Shown one piece after another: positions 34,273 through 41,103 of a stretch of 56,356 bases of DNA. Position numbers and translations under genes: made by a program. The notes under the pieces are model-generated. The model was not told the DNA's origin. It saw only the letters and a program-made list of their open reading frames with translations, and ran no database searches. Position 1 is the stretch's first letter. Every line of letters starts with the position of its first letter. Origin of the DNA: a virus; the IMG/VR virus record IMGVR_UViG_3300046534_001186, positions 1 through 56,356 of that record. One strand, written 5' to 3'.

Positions 34273-34875
34273 GTGGGAAAACTGACATTTGACCAGCTGC
34301 GCGCGGCCAACCGCGAGCGTATACCCCAATTTAAGAACTGTCACGGGGCGCAAGCTCACTCCTCAGAAGACGGCTCCGATTGGTCAGCCGCGCAGTGGTT
34401 GCAGGCGCTCGTCGGAGAGGTGGGGGAGCTGTGCGAGGCGCGGGTGTCGTTTGAGGAAAAGTGGACGGATACCGCGACCCAATATGAGGCGCGGGTGAAA
34501 GACATGGGAGACGAAGCTGCCGACGTGCAGTCCTACCTAGACATAGCTGCCACGCGGATGCTGGACGTCACCTGGTATCAAGAGGGGCACCCCCAGCCCG
34601 CGCTCTTGCTGGTTAAGATTATGGCGGACCTAGGGGCGTACGCCAACGCCCGTAAAAAGTGTGATCGAGGGGACTACACTCAGGAGGAGTTTCTCAGTGT
34701 TGCAAGAGCCAAGCTGCAGTTCGTGAGTGACAGCGTTTCAGAGCTGTATACGGCGTGCGAGTTCGAGGACAAGGTGCAAGTCTTGCCCCACCCGCACGGG
34801 ATCGATCTCGGAGAGGCTACCGTCTCTAAGTTTAACGAGGTGTCGCGTCGGATCGACTGCGATATAAAGCTATAA
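34273..34875 (+). CDS. MazG-like NTP pyrophosphohydrolase
   Basis: This 200-residue protein has the MazG/dUTPase-like helical core: DWSAAQWLQALVGEVGELCE (E-x-x-E) followed by DMGDEAADVQSYLDIAA (E-x-x-D). The acidic metal-binding residues are in place. Such phage enzymes hydrolyse nucleoside triphosphates, (p)ppGpp or damaged nucleotides. The extra C-terminal about 90 residues are helical and not part of the minimal MazG domain. It starts with GTG after AGGAAGGAG. It sits among replication genes, consistent with a nucleotide-pool role. Confidence 0.8.
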   Translation: MGKLTFDQLRAANRERIPQFKNCHGAQAHSSEDGSDWSAAQWLQALVGEVGELCEARVSFEEKWTDTATQYEARVKDMGDEAADVQSYLDIAATRMLDVTWYQEGHPQPALLLVKIMADLGAYANARKKCDRGDYTQEEFLSVARAKLQFVSDSVSELYTACEFEDKVQVLPHPHGIDLGEATVSKFNEVSRRIDCDIKL

Positions 34876-34924
34876 CCAACCACGCGCCACATCGGGTGGC
34901 GCGGTCAACGATATAGGAAGGAGT
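34876..34924 (+). repeat. Copy 2 of hairpin plus ribosome-binding module
   Basis: This 49-bp block comprises CGCGCCAC, a loop ATCGG, then GTGGCGCG (8-bp perfect stem), followed by GTCAACGATATAGGAAGGAG. It matches 36162-36210. The right part matches the end of polA. It supplies the ribosome-binding site of the P-loop gene. Confidence 0.9.
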
Positions 34925-34929
34925 AATTT

Positions 34930-35541
34930 ATGCTACCAAGAGTAATAGTAATATCCGGGTCCCAAGGGTCCGGTAAGTCCGTTACCGCCCTCGCGCTGGC
35001 CTCGGAGGCGGGGTCATACAACTGCGTTACGATGGCGGATTTGCGGGCGGGGCCGTTCGCTGTAGCCGGCGCGCTAGTGGGGTCTCCCGAGACGCTAATC
35101 GTGGATGAATGTGGCCTCCATTACAATGACAAGGCGTTTATGAAGCAACTACGCGCGCAAGAGGTGATGTGTGTGCAGTCGCGGGGCGAGAACCCTGTTA
35201 CCGTGCCGCGACCCCGCCTTATATTCATCGTGGCCGCCTCTGCTACCCCTGCAATGTCGGATCTGCTCACCGCCGATACTCTCGTGGTGCACATGACGGA
35301 GTCGGTGCCGACGCTCGACAAAGAGCCGATGCAAGTCGGGGACGAGGTCATCGTCCACGACAGATACCGATTCGCTAAACCTTTGCTCGGGGTCATTACA
35401 GGGACGGACGGGATCTCGCACGAAGGGGTGCGCGTAGAGCTAAAGCAAAGCAACAACCCGAATTGGCCCGTAGGTGCGGAAGTGTTAGTGAGCACTCACC
35501 AGCTGACCCCCGCCCCCGCAAAGACGGAGTGTGCCGAGTGA
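34930..35541 (+). CDS. P-loop NTPase, unknown role
   Basis: This 203-residue protein has a clear Walker A at the N-terminus (VIVISGSQGSGKSVTALAL, residues 5-23) and a Walker B-like TLIVDECGLHYN (about 55-67). A middle RPRLIFIVAASATPAMSDLL resembles sensor regions of small ATPases or kinases. The C-terminal 60 residues read like a beta-barrel (EPMQVGDEVIVHDRYRF, VRVELKQSN). It is not a recognisable nucleotide kinase. Stop overlaps the next start (TGATG). Confidence 0.65.
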   Translation: MLPRVIVISGSQGSGKSVTALALASEAGSYNCVTMADLRAGPFAVAGALVGSPETLIVDECGLHYNDKAFMKQLRAQEVMCVQSRGENPVTVPRPRLIFIVAASATPAMSDLLTADTLVVHMTESVPTLDKEPMQVGDEVIVHDRYRFAKPLLGVITGTDGISHEGVRVELKQSNNPNWPVGAEVLVSTHQLTPAPAKTECAE

Positions 35542-36158
35542 TGGCCTCCAAAGGTTTTGCCAAAACTGTGGTGGAGTACTTGGCGCAAGAGACAGTTAAG
35601 GTGCCTGCGTCGATTGGCCTCCACGGGGACACCCCGCGCGAGGACTACGTTAGCAAAGTTGACGGGTCGTACGTCGGGCTCGTTGGTTTTAGCGAAAAGG
35701 AGAAGGACAGCATTATCCAGTTCTGGATAGACCACGAGGTTACTCTGCTCCAAGGCGCAGGGTGCAAAGTGGCAAGAATAGGCTTTAGCGAGCGGGAACA
35801 GAAGTGGTACGGGTGGTCCCACCGCGCGATCTTCGGGTTTGGCGTGGGCAGCGAAGTCACCAAGGAATCCTCAGGTCACATGCCTCGCAACAAAGAGGAG
35901 TTCATGGAAGCGCAGCTCAGGTTCTGGGAGGACGATCTTCACGTGGGCACGAGAGCCGTGGAGGGCGTGGAGGGTTCGGAGAAGGGGGTTCGCGTGGCGT
36001 GGGAGTACTCGGAGGAGACCCCCAACCTTAAACTCCGTGGCACAACGGGTGGCCACTTCTCGCCCTACCCTGAGGAGTGGGGCAGGGGCGAGTGGACCGC
36101 CACCACACTTATGGAGGCCCGTGAGATGGCCATCGACTTTGCCGAGAGTGTGGGTTAG
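35541..36158 (+). CDS. Unknown protein
   Basis: This protein of about 205 residues starts MASKGFAKTVVEYLAQE. It has FGFGVGSEVTKESSGHMPRN in the middle and TATTLMEAREMAIDFAE at the C-terminus. No known domain is recognised. The 5' end (GAGTGTGCCGAGTGAT followed by a K-x-FAK start) is nearly duplicated at 36207-36245, where it begins the next gene. This points to a local duplication of the start region. Confidence 0.55.
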   Translation: MASKGFAKTVVEYLAQETVKVPASIGLHGDTPREDYVSKVDGSYVGLVGFSEKEKDSIIQFWIDHEVTLLQGAGCKVARIGFSEREQKWYGWSHRAIFGFGVGSEVTKESSGHMPRNKEEFMEAQLRFWEDDLHVGTRAVEGVEGSEKGVRVAWEYSEETPNLKLRGTTGGHFSPYPEEWGRGEWTATTLMEAREMAIDFAESVG

Positions 36159-36161
36159 TAA

Positions 36162-36210
36162 CCAACCACGCGCCACATCGGGTGGCGCGGTCAACGATAT
36201 AGGAAGGAGT
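36162..36210 (+). repeat. Copy 3 of hairpin plus ribosome-binding module
   Basis: A 49-bp copy of 34876-34924 with the same 8-bp stem and AGGAAGGAG. It supplies the ribosome-binding site of the gene at 36218. Confidence 0.9.
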
Positions 36211-36217
36211 GTGCCGA

Positions 36218-36493
36218 GTGATAACCCCCAAAGATTTTGCTAAGGTATTCCATCTGCCGGAACTGGGACAGGTGGTTGTGTTTAAGCCGGAGGATGGCGA
36301 GGGCGACCACGAGGGTAGTGTGGTTCTCGCCATTTACGCGAGCCCCCCGCACCTGGGCCTCTGCTCCGTGAAGCTGTGCTACGAGGAATGGGATCTAGCC
36401 GAAGAGAAATTCGCCGCCATGGACGAGGACCTTGTAAAGGTGGCGTGTGAAGGCGTCCTCTCGTTTAGCAAGCGTATCGACGCGGACCTGTGA
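36218..36493 (+). CDS. Unknown small acidic protein
   Basis: This protein of about 91 residues starts GTG-ATA (MITPKDFAKVFHLPE). GTG at 36218 was preferred over GTG at 36209 because AGGAAGGAG ends at 36209, giving about 8 bases of spacing; the longer start lies inside the ribosome-binding site. The N-terminal K-x-FAK resembles that of the preceding gene, but the rest does not align. No domain recognised. Confidence 0.55.
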   Translation: MITPKDFAKVFHLPELGQVVVFKPEDGEGDHEGSVVLAIYASPPHLGLCSVKLCYEEWDLAEEKFAAMDEDLVKVACEGVLSFSKRIDADL

Positions 36494-36514
36494 GTGTTGG
36501 TTAGTAACTAGCGC

Positions 36515-36543
36515 TTGACGCAGCTGTCATAGTCCCCTACACT
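36515..36543 (+). promoter_or_regulatory. Sigma70-like promoter
   Basis: TTGACG, 17 bases, TACACT, upstream of the coiled-coil gene. The spacer includes CTGTCA. The -10 overlaps a small UUCG-type hairpin (CTACAC, TTCGT, GTGTAG) at 36537-36553. Similar to the promoter at 24250-24279. Confidence 0.65.
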
Positions 36544-36580
36544 TCGTGTGTAGTTAAATTCAATCCAACTTGAGAAACCT

Positions 36581-37198
36581 ATGAAGATATTAGACCTATT
36601 TAGACGAGCCCCCGTTGCTGTCAGCTCCCCAGACGTGCTGGCAGATTACGACGACGTGCTAGAGAGCTACCGGCGCACGCAAGATAAAAACGAGGCTCGG
36701 ATCATCGCTATGCGCGAGAAGATTGTTGATCTAGAGGGTGTCGAGGAGCGCGTGTCGGCATCGATTGTGGAGATGAAGCGCGAGTGCGACCAGCGGCTCT
36801 ACGATTCCCAGTTACAGAGCACTAGATCCGAGAAGCTCGCAAAGCTCAACGCGGAGGATGCAGTCACCGAAGCCAAGCGAGCTGTGACCGAGGAGCTGCG
36901 CGAGGCTAAAGAGAGCCTAGCCGAAGTCAAGTCCTCTCACACGATCGCTCAGCGGGAGATAGAGCAGATGGTCACAATGGATGCCGAGCGCAGCAAGCTA
37001 GAGCTGGACAAAAAGATTGTCGAGCTAGAGAAGGTGCAGCACGCGGCCATTCAAAGTGTCCGCGACGAGTACCACGAGAAGCTCGAAGCCATTCAGACCA
37101 AGCAGATAGACGATGGCGACAAAAGGTTCGAGGCTATTCTCGCGCGCTTGCCTAACACTAAAGTCAAGCTGGAAGGCAGGCTCACTAATGGCGAATAG
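36581..37198 (+). CDS. Coiled-coil protein
   Basis: This 205-residue protein is predicted to be a nearly continuous coiled coil (residues about 30-190), very rich in E, K, R, A and L (DAVTEAKRAVTEELREAKES). A short Pro-containing N-terminus precedes it. First gene after the promoter at 36515. No enzyme motif; possibly a scaffold or binding protein. Its 3' end overlaps the next gene by 11 bases. Confidence 0.6.
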   Translation: MKILDLFRRAPVAVSSPDVLADYDDVLESYRRTQDKNEARIIAMREKIVDLEGVEERVSASIVEMKRECDQRLYDSQLQSTRSEKLAKLNAEDAVTEAKRAVTEELREAKESLAEVKSSHTIAQREIEQMVTMDAERSKLELDKKIVELEKVQHAAIQSVRDEYHEKLEAIQTKQIDDGDKRFEAILARLPNTKVKLEGRLTNGE

Positions 37199-38054
37199 TA
37201 GGAGAGCGGCGGAGGTGGTCGGTGAGCTGATGCTCAAGATGGAGCGAGAGGGGTTCGAGTTTTCAAGGAACGACGACAGAGACCGAGTGGTGGTCTCTTA
37301 TCGTCACGGAAGTGTACCTCTGCGAAGGGAGACGAGCGGTCGCGATCTGGAAAGTACCAAGGGGCTCCGCGACCTCCAACAGATTCGGAGAGAGATGTTT
37401 GTCTACATTAACGCAGCAATCATGAACGCCAACACCGCACCCCCCACCACCGCACCCCCCACCCCCGCTGCCTCGCGTAAGCGAAAGGCCGAGCTTGAGA
37501 TGATGATGCGGGCGGACTCTTGGCACGACAAGCCCGAGCTGCACAAGGAGTACATGGCCGTGGTCACAAAGCTCGAAACGCTAGACCGGAACAATCAGGC
37601 CGAGGGGCGCGCAGCGCGTGAGGTTGTGGGCGGCTGGACTAAGTGCAGCTACGACCATAAGAAAATTTTGATATCACCAAGGCGCCACGGGAAGACCACT
37701 GCGCTGGAGCAGATCCAAAAAGATCTCATGGCACAGCTTGCAGCCGAGGGGAAGACCGCTGCGCTGGGGCTCACATCCGAGCAGGTGTCGGGGTTCGAGT
37801 GCTTGACGGGCCATCGCTCACGTAGGCCCGAGTCGCACCTAGGGCCTGGAAGAGTGCCCCCAGCTCCTGGGGATTGGATTGGTCCGCTTCTTCGCTCTTA
37901 CCAAGAGGAGGCGCCCGCCGAGAAGCGCAAGTTCCTAGAAGGCCGGTGGCGGGAGCCGTCTGTGCTCCTAGATCTAGAGCAACGCACCGAGGAGTGGCTG
38001 CGACCGGCGCGTGAGAAAATTAAAGCAATTATCCCAAATTGGAGGACCGCATGA
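37188..38054 (+). CDS. Unknown protein with GKT motif
   Basis: This protein of about 288 residues starts MANSRRAAEVVGELML, overlapping the end of the coiled-coil gene. A Pro/Thr-rich linker (37425-37475) precedes a helical domain. A Walker A-like segment without the usual Gly spacing (ILISPRRHGKTTALEQIQ, about residues 160-177) lies in the second half. No Walker B is obvious, so this may be a degenerate P-loop. The end overlaps the next start (ATGA). Confidence 0.55.
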   Translation: MANSRRAAEVVGELMLKMEREGFEFSRNDDRDRVVVSYRHGSVPLRRETSGRDLESTKGLRDLQQIRREMFVYINAAIMNANTAPPTTAPPTPAASRKRKAELEMMMRADSWHDKPELHKEYMAVVTKLETLDRNNQAEGRAAREVVGGWTKCSYDHKKILISPRRHGKTTALEQIQKDLMAQLAAEGKTAALGLTSEQVSGFECLTGHRSRRPESHLGPGRVPPAPGDWIGPLLRSYQEEAPAEKRKFLEGRWREPSVLLDLEQRTEEWLRPAREKIKAIIPNWRTA

Positions 38055-38368
38055 AGGCTGCACAATTCACAAAGTTTTCACCGTTTACTGTTGCTGTGAA
38101 AGGTAAGATCCGAGAGCTGCGACTGCAAGCCGGTTACAGCATGAACAAGGGTGCGCGCATGATCTTAGTCACGCGTAAGATGTTAGAGGACATCGAAACC
38201 GTCCGCAATTATGGATGTCACATCGATCTTGAGATACTAGGGAAGATCTGTGTGGCCTACAACACGAGCCCCAGCTTCCTGTTCGAAGGTATGCCCGAGA
38301 CCTCGGCGTCCGTAGTCTTTGAGCGCCCGCGCAGGCGAGTCGGGTCCAAGCCCGCAAATTCTAAGTAA
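38051..38368 (+). CDS. Putative HTH (XRE-like) regulator
   Basis: This 105-residue protein has a Cro/CI-like layout: AVKGKIRELRLQAGYSM, then VTRKMLEDIETVRNYG, then HIDLEILGKICVAYNTSPSF. That is five helices with the 'L-x-x-I-x-x-A-Y-x-x-S-P-x-x-L' end typical of XRE domains. The C-terminal tail is basic (RPRRRVGSKPANSK). Start ATG at 38051 follows GGAGG. No lysogeny genes accompany it, so it may tune early/late timing. The recognition helix is atypical, hence the moderate confidence. Confidence 0.55.
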   Translation: MKAAQFTKFSPFTVAVKGKIRELRLQAGYSMNKGARMILVTRKMLEDIETVRNYGCHIDLEILGKICVAYNTSPSFLFEGMPETSASVVFERPRRRVGSKPANSK

Positions 38369-38398
38369 CCGTGGGCGCTAGCCCACCACGAGGCAACA

Positions 38399-38731
38399 AT
38401 GACCGACGAAGAAGAGAAGGCACCCCCGACCGCGATTGAGCGGGTCGAGGAGTGGCTGTACAGCGAAGAAGTAGATCCTCCCATAGGGAGCATAGAGTCA
38501 GTGATAGCGAAGGCCCGTAAGGCTGACGCGCACGCGGCCCTAGTTTACCAAGTGATGGGCTGGATGTGCGCTGAGATTGCCACGAGGCACAACATACCGA
38601 TGGATATGGATCGGCTGCTACGAGAAGCGCAGAAGCAGTTCGACATGCCCGTGGTGTTTGTGGCATCTAAGGAAGCGACCGAGCTGGAGGAGCGATCGAA
38701 CATTATTCTTCCGCCTGGACTAGTACACTAA
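38399..38731 (+). CDS. Unknown protein, last gene of rightward replication operon
   Basis: This 110-residue acidic helical protein (TAIERVEEWLYSEEVDPP, MDMDRLLREAQKQFDMPVVF) has no recognised motif. It ends 4 bases before a strong hairpin at 38736-38751, which marks the end of the operon. Confidence 0.6.
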   Translation: MTDEEEKAPPTAIERVEEWLYSEEVDPPIGSIESVIAKARKADAHAALVYQVMGWMCAEIATRHNIPMDMDRLLREAQKQFDMPVVFVASKEATELEERSNIILPPGLVH

Positions 38732-38735
38732 AAAA

Positions 38736-38751
38736 GGGGCCGCAAGGCCCC
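38736..38751. terminator. Bidirectional hairpin terminator, strongest for leftward transcription
   Basis: GGGGCC, GCAA loop, GGCCCC. Read on the minus strand, the stem is followed by TTTTTT (from AAAAAA at 38730-38735), a good intrinsic terminator for the leftward accessory operon. Read on the + strand, it is followed only by CCATTT. Leftward transcripts reaching it would run antisense across the gene at 38957-39271. Confidence 0.7.
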
Positions 38752-38890
38752 CCATTTCCATCTTAAGCGCCACCGGCAGACGGACCGGAGAAGAAGGCGA
38801 ACCTAGGCCTCGGCTTGCACATCTAGGGTGACCCCACGTCGCCCCCGCATGTGCCAGACCATTACTTATATACGCGTCCTCCCTACCTGA

Positions 38891-38920
38891 TTGCAAGTCC
38901 CCCGTTTCCAGTGCCATAAT
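38891..38920 (+). promoter_or_regulatory. Sigma70-like promoter
   Basis: TTGCAA, 18 bases, CATAAT, 36 bases before ATG 38957. It would drive the single small membrane-protein gene 38957-39271. The rest of 38752-38890 has no gene I can support. Confidence 0.55.
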
Positions 38921-38956
38921 GCGGCCACTACCTACCCATTCACGGAGCAGTACCGC

Positions 38957-39271
38957 ATGGCCGCACCCGAGTTGAACAGCCTTTGGTTAAAATCAGACGA
39001 GCACGGCAAAGAGATAAGTAAGTTGCACACTCTGTCCTCCGTGAACAAAGCACTACTGGAGCAGCTGGCGCAAGAGTTTCGCACCGCAACAGCAGACCAG
39101 AATCGGGCTACGGCCACTTTACAGAAGTCATTGGATAGTTACGGGGGGAGGGTTGACGCAGTCTTAGAAAGTCACTACGAGCAGAAAGGGGCAGCCCGCA
39201 TGATCAAAATAGGCCTCGGCATATTCATCAGTGCGGGCTGCCTGTGGGTCGCTGTCTCTAATATGAGTTAA
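38957..39271 (+). CDS. Small tail-anchored membrane protein
   Basis: This 104-residue protein has a helical, probably coiled N-terminal part (HTLSSVNKALLEQLAQEFRT) and a C-terminal membrane segment (IGLGIFISAGCLWVAV). It is convergent with the leftward operon, overlapping the coiled-coil gene on the other strand by 14 bases. It has its own promoter (38891-38920). Tail-anchored topology could suit membrane exclusion or lysis control, but no family is recognised. Confidence 0.55.
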   Translation: MAAPELNSLWLKSDEHGKEISKLHTLSSVNKALLEQLAQEFRTATADQNRATATLQKSLDSYGGRVDAVLESHYEQKGAARMIKIGLGIFISAGCLWVAVSNMS

Positions 39272-39656
39272 CGCTGCCCGGCAGGACGTAGGGTCCGTAC
39301 GCGCCTGTTTCCTTAGCATCAAAATACGGAGCGTTGTCGGCTTGATTGGCCCTAGCGATGTATCCCTCTAGATATCCGATCCGCTTAAGCACGGCCCTGA
39401 CCTCCGCCTCCGCGTGCTCTGTCTTAGTCACTTGCCTGATCAGCTTACTGGTTTCCTCGTTGGCCCTCGACTTTTCAACTCGTAGAAGCAGTTTCAACTC
39501 TTCGACCTTTTCGCCTGCGTCGGTTGCCACGTCCCCCATCAAAATCGATTTGTTTTCAAACTGCTGCGCTTTCTCCAGGCTGGCCTCCGTTAGCGCGTTT
39601 TGGGCCTTTAGCTCTGCGACCAGGTCGGACATAGTCTTGGCTTTTCTAGTAGTCAT
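39258..39656 (-). CDS. Coiled-coil protein, last gene of accessory operon
   Basis: This 132-residue protein is mostly helical and charged (KVEELKLLLRVEKSRANEET, EHAEAEVRAVLKRIGYLEGY). It starts MTTRKAKTM after a TTTGGAGAATG ribosome-binding site. Its end overlaps the convergent + gene by 14 bases. Function unknown. Confidence 0.55.
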   Translation of the reverse strand: MTTRKAKTMSDLVAELKAQNALTEASLEKAQQFENKSILMGDVATDAGEKVEELKLLLRVEKSRANEETSKLIRQVTKTEHAEAEVRAVLKRIGYLEGYIARANQADNAPYFDAKETGAYGPYVLPGSVNSY

Positions 39657-39659
39657 GGT

Positions 39660-39875
39660 TCATTCTCCAAAGTTTTCAGATTTAATAGTTAAGCCTTTAT
39701 CGGCTAGCTTTTTTTCGTACTTGTCGGCTTGCGCTTCGCTGCTAAACTTGCGGAAGTCGAGACTACAGTGCGGGAACTGGCAACCGAACTTCGTGCACAC
39801 GTAGGGTGAGCACTCCGTCTCAGTTGAGGCGATCAAGGTGTGGTGCCTAAGGTAGTCCGCCCGTTTAATTGCCAC
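39660..39875 (-). CDS. Small Cys-rich protein, probable zinc binder
   Basis: This 71-residue protein has a cluster C-x5-C-x3-C-x5-C (CSPYVCTKFGC then FPHC), with His residues nearby (RHHTL) that could bind zinc. It starts with GTG, overlapping the end of csrA in another frame (csrA ends GGTGGCAATTAA), so its translation is probably coupled to csrA. Function unknown. Confidence 0.55.
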   Translation of the reverse strand: MAIKRADYLRHHTLIASTETECSPYVCTKFGCQFPHCSLDFRKFSSEAQADKYEKKLADKGLTIKSENFGE

Positions 39876-40044
39876 CGACCAGCTCCCCGCGCACCACGTT
39901 GATGTGTTTAGGCGCCTCGATGCCGACCCTAACCTGACCCCCGTCCACTTTGCGTATTACCACGGTCACCACGGTGCCTGTGTCTTGGTCAGTCAGTATC
40001 AAGGTGTCTTGAGTTTCTTTAGCCCTACGCGTCAGGAAAAGCAT
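39865..40044 (-). CDS. csrA: CsrA/RsmA-family RNA-binding translational regulator
   Basis: This 59-residue protein starts MLFLTRRAKETQDTL and ends with QVRVGIEAPKHINVVRGEL, an unmistakable CsrA core. The two RNA-contacting arginines of CsrA are kept: R6, and R52 corresponding to R44 of the E. coli protein. Compared with E. coli CsrA, there are about 8 extra residues between the first strand and the Q-V-R-V-G strand, and a short C-terminus. CsrA dimers bind A-N-GGA sites in mRNA leaders and usually block ribosome loading. The upstream genes of this operon carry UACARGGA sites at their ribosome-binding sites. The gene overlaps its upstream neighbour by 20 bases. Its own leader has UACAGGAG, one purine short of consensus. 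Confidence 0.88.
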   Translation of the reverse strand: MLFLTRRAKETQDTLILTDQDTGTVVTVVIRKVDGGQVRVGIEAPKHINVVRGELVGGN

Positions 40045-40354
40045 TGGGCGCTCCTGTAGACACTTTCTCTAGTTGTAGGCGCGAGATCACAGCGACTAGC
40101 CTGCCCTGCGGATCTAGCACGTCCACCCAGCTGTCAGCGGGGCCTTCCATCAAGCCCTCGATCTCCGACACCTGCTCGAGTGTGAGCCCCAACGCAGTGT
40201 GGGATACGACTTGGCCCTGCCCGCACGACATGTTGGTGTGCCGGTACGTAGCGGCCAAGTACGCGCTCGCCAGCGACCTGATGGCCTCAAGCAGTGACTT
40301 GTAGTAAGTCGCCTCGTCCGTAACCAGCATCGTGATTTTGTAAAAACTACCCAT
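40025..40354 (-). CDS. Unknown protein upstream of csrA
   Basis: This 109-residue protein (MGSFYKITMLVTDEATYY, then LEQVSEIEGLMEGPADSWVD) has no known domain. The end overlaps the csrA start by 20 bases, implying translational coupling. Its leader (40355-40427) contains a hairpin (ATACC with CCTC ... GAGG, GGTAT around 40395-40416) and AATACAGGAGTACGTTATG. The final ACGTTATG matches the start of the repeated leaders further upstream. Confidence 0.6.
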   Translation of the reverse strand: MGSFYKITMLVTDEATYYKSLLEAIRSLASAYLAATYRHTNMSCGQGQVVSHTALGLTLEQVSEIEGLMEGPADSWVDVLDPQGRLVAVISRLQLEKVSTGAPNAFPDA

Positions 40355-40427
40355 AACGTACTCCTGTATTCGCGGCTAAATTACCACGGCAATACCTCCC
40401 TCCCGAGGGGTATCACCCTATTAACTT

Positions 40428-40613
40428 TTAGCCAATCATTTCGACCAGAATTTGTGTCGCAGCTTTAAGGCACACCGCATCGAGGTCCGTGCCCGTCATG
40501 TAAAACCCGTCCGCGTCACTTAGCGGGTCGGCTACCGAGTGGCTCCCGTCCGCGTTCGATACGACCGCGTAGCCGTGGTTAACTAATATTTTGTAAGAGG
40601 TGGTAGTTGTCAT
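40428..40613 (-). CDS. Unknown small protein
   Basis: This 61-residue protein starts MTTTTSYKILVNHGYAVV and continues DADGFYMTGTDLDAVCLKAA. It looks like a small alpha/beta protein. The ATG at 40613 follows GAGGAGACAGACCA; the last ten bases before and including ATG (CAGACCAATG) are the same as in the next gene upstream, suggesting leader duplication. Function unknown. Confidence 0.55.
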   Translation of the reverse strand: MTTTTSYKILVNHGYAVVSNADGSHSVADPLSDADGFYMTGTDLDAVCLKAATQILVEMIG

Positions 40614-40639
40614 TGGTCTGTCTCCTCGGTTCGCGCCCA

Positions 40640-40819
40640 CTATATGCACAGTTCCAGCAGTGGCCCCGAACCCTCTTTATTTGTTATCGCAAGCTCTACA
40701 GCTCCCCATACTTCCCCGTCGTCGTTGACTATGTTTATCGGGGCTTCCTCTAAATCGACTCCATCCATTTTGAGCATGGTTAGTGCGTCGATTAGCTCTT
40801 GAAGTGATGTAACTCTCAT
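40640..40819 (-). CDS. Unknown 59-residue protein
   Basis: The frame reads MRVTSLQELIDALTMLKMDG, then D-G-E-V-W-G-A-V-E-L-A-I, ending LLELCI. It looks like a compact alpha/beta protein. Start ATG overlaps the stop of the upstream gene. The ribosome-binding site is GGAGGAAACAGACC. Supported by good initiation signals and gene packing; no family recognised. Confidence 0.55.
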   Translation of the reverse strand: MRVTSLQELIDALTMLKMDGVDLEEAPINIVNDDGEVWGAVELAITNKEGSGPLLELCI

Positions 40820-41022
40820 TGGTCTGTTTCCTCCAGCGTGTAGCCCGCTGCTGCTATGTAGTCACGCGCGCTTTGCTCCGCATCGTCCGCCGCGTCCGGG
40901 CCGTAGCTCGGGTCACTGGCGTCCGGGAAAGTGTCTTGCCAGCCCAGCGCCTCAGCTTCGCTTAAAATGTCACCGAAACCGTCAACTTTGATCGGCTCCT
41001 TTTGGGGGGTAGTCGTTGTCAT
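40816..41022 (-). CDS. Unknown acidic protein, leader copy A
   Basis: This 68-residue, very acidic protein (SEAEALGWQDTFPDASDPSY, DAADDAEQSARDYIAAAGY) starts MTTTTPQKEP. It is translated from the repeated leader at 41023-41103 with TACAAGGA 7 bases before ATG. The strongly acidic nature recalls DNA-mimic or inhibitor proteins of phages, but nothing specific supports that. Confidence 0.6.
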   Translation of the reverse strand: MTTTTPQKEPIKVDGFGDILSEAEALGWQDTFPDASDPSYGPDAADDAEQSARDYIAAAGYTLEETDQ

Positions 41023-41103
41023 AACGTGGTCCTTGTAGTTAACGATAGAAAGCCTATCAGCAGTACCGCTCGTGGTGAGCGATACTGAGTTAGGCTCTCG
41101 GCT
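41023..41103 (-). promoter_or_regulatory. Repeated leader copy A with CsrA-type site
   Basis: Minus strand: hairpin 1 arms CAGTATCGCTC and GAGCGGTACTG with 5-base loop ACCAC; hairpin 2 GATAG, GCTTT, CTATC; then TACAAGGA (41030-41037) as ribosome-binding site and CsrA consensus core; then CCACGTT-ATG. It lies exactly between the stop of one gene and the start of the next. Confidence 0.85.

Noticed and set aside
37113-37187. Upstream start for the gene at 37188
   Set aside because: It lies deep inside the coiled-coil gene. ATG 37188 gives the usual short overlap and a better protein start.
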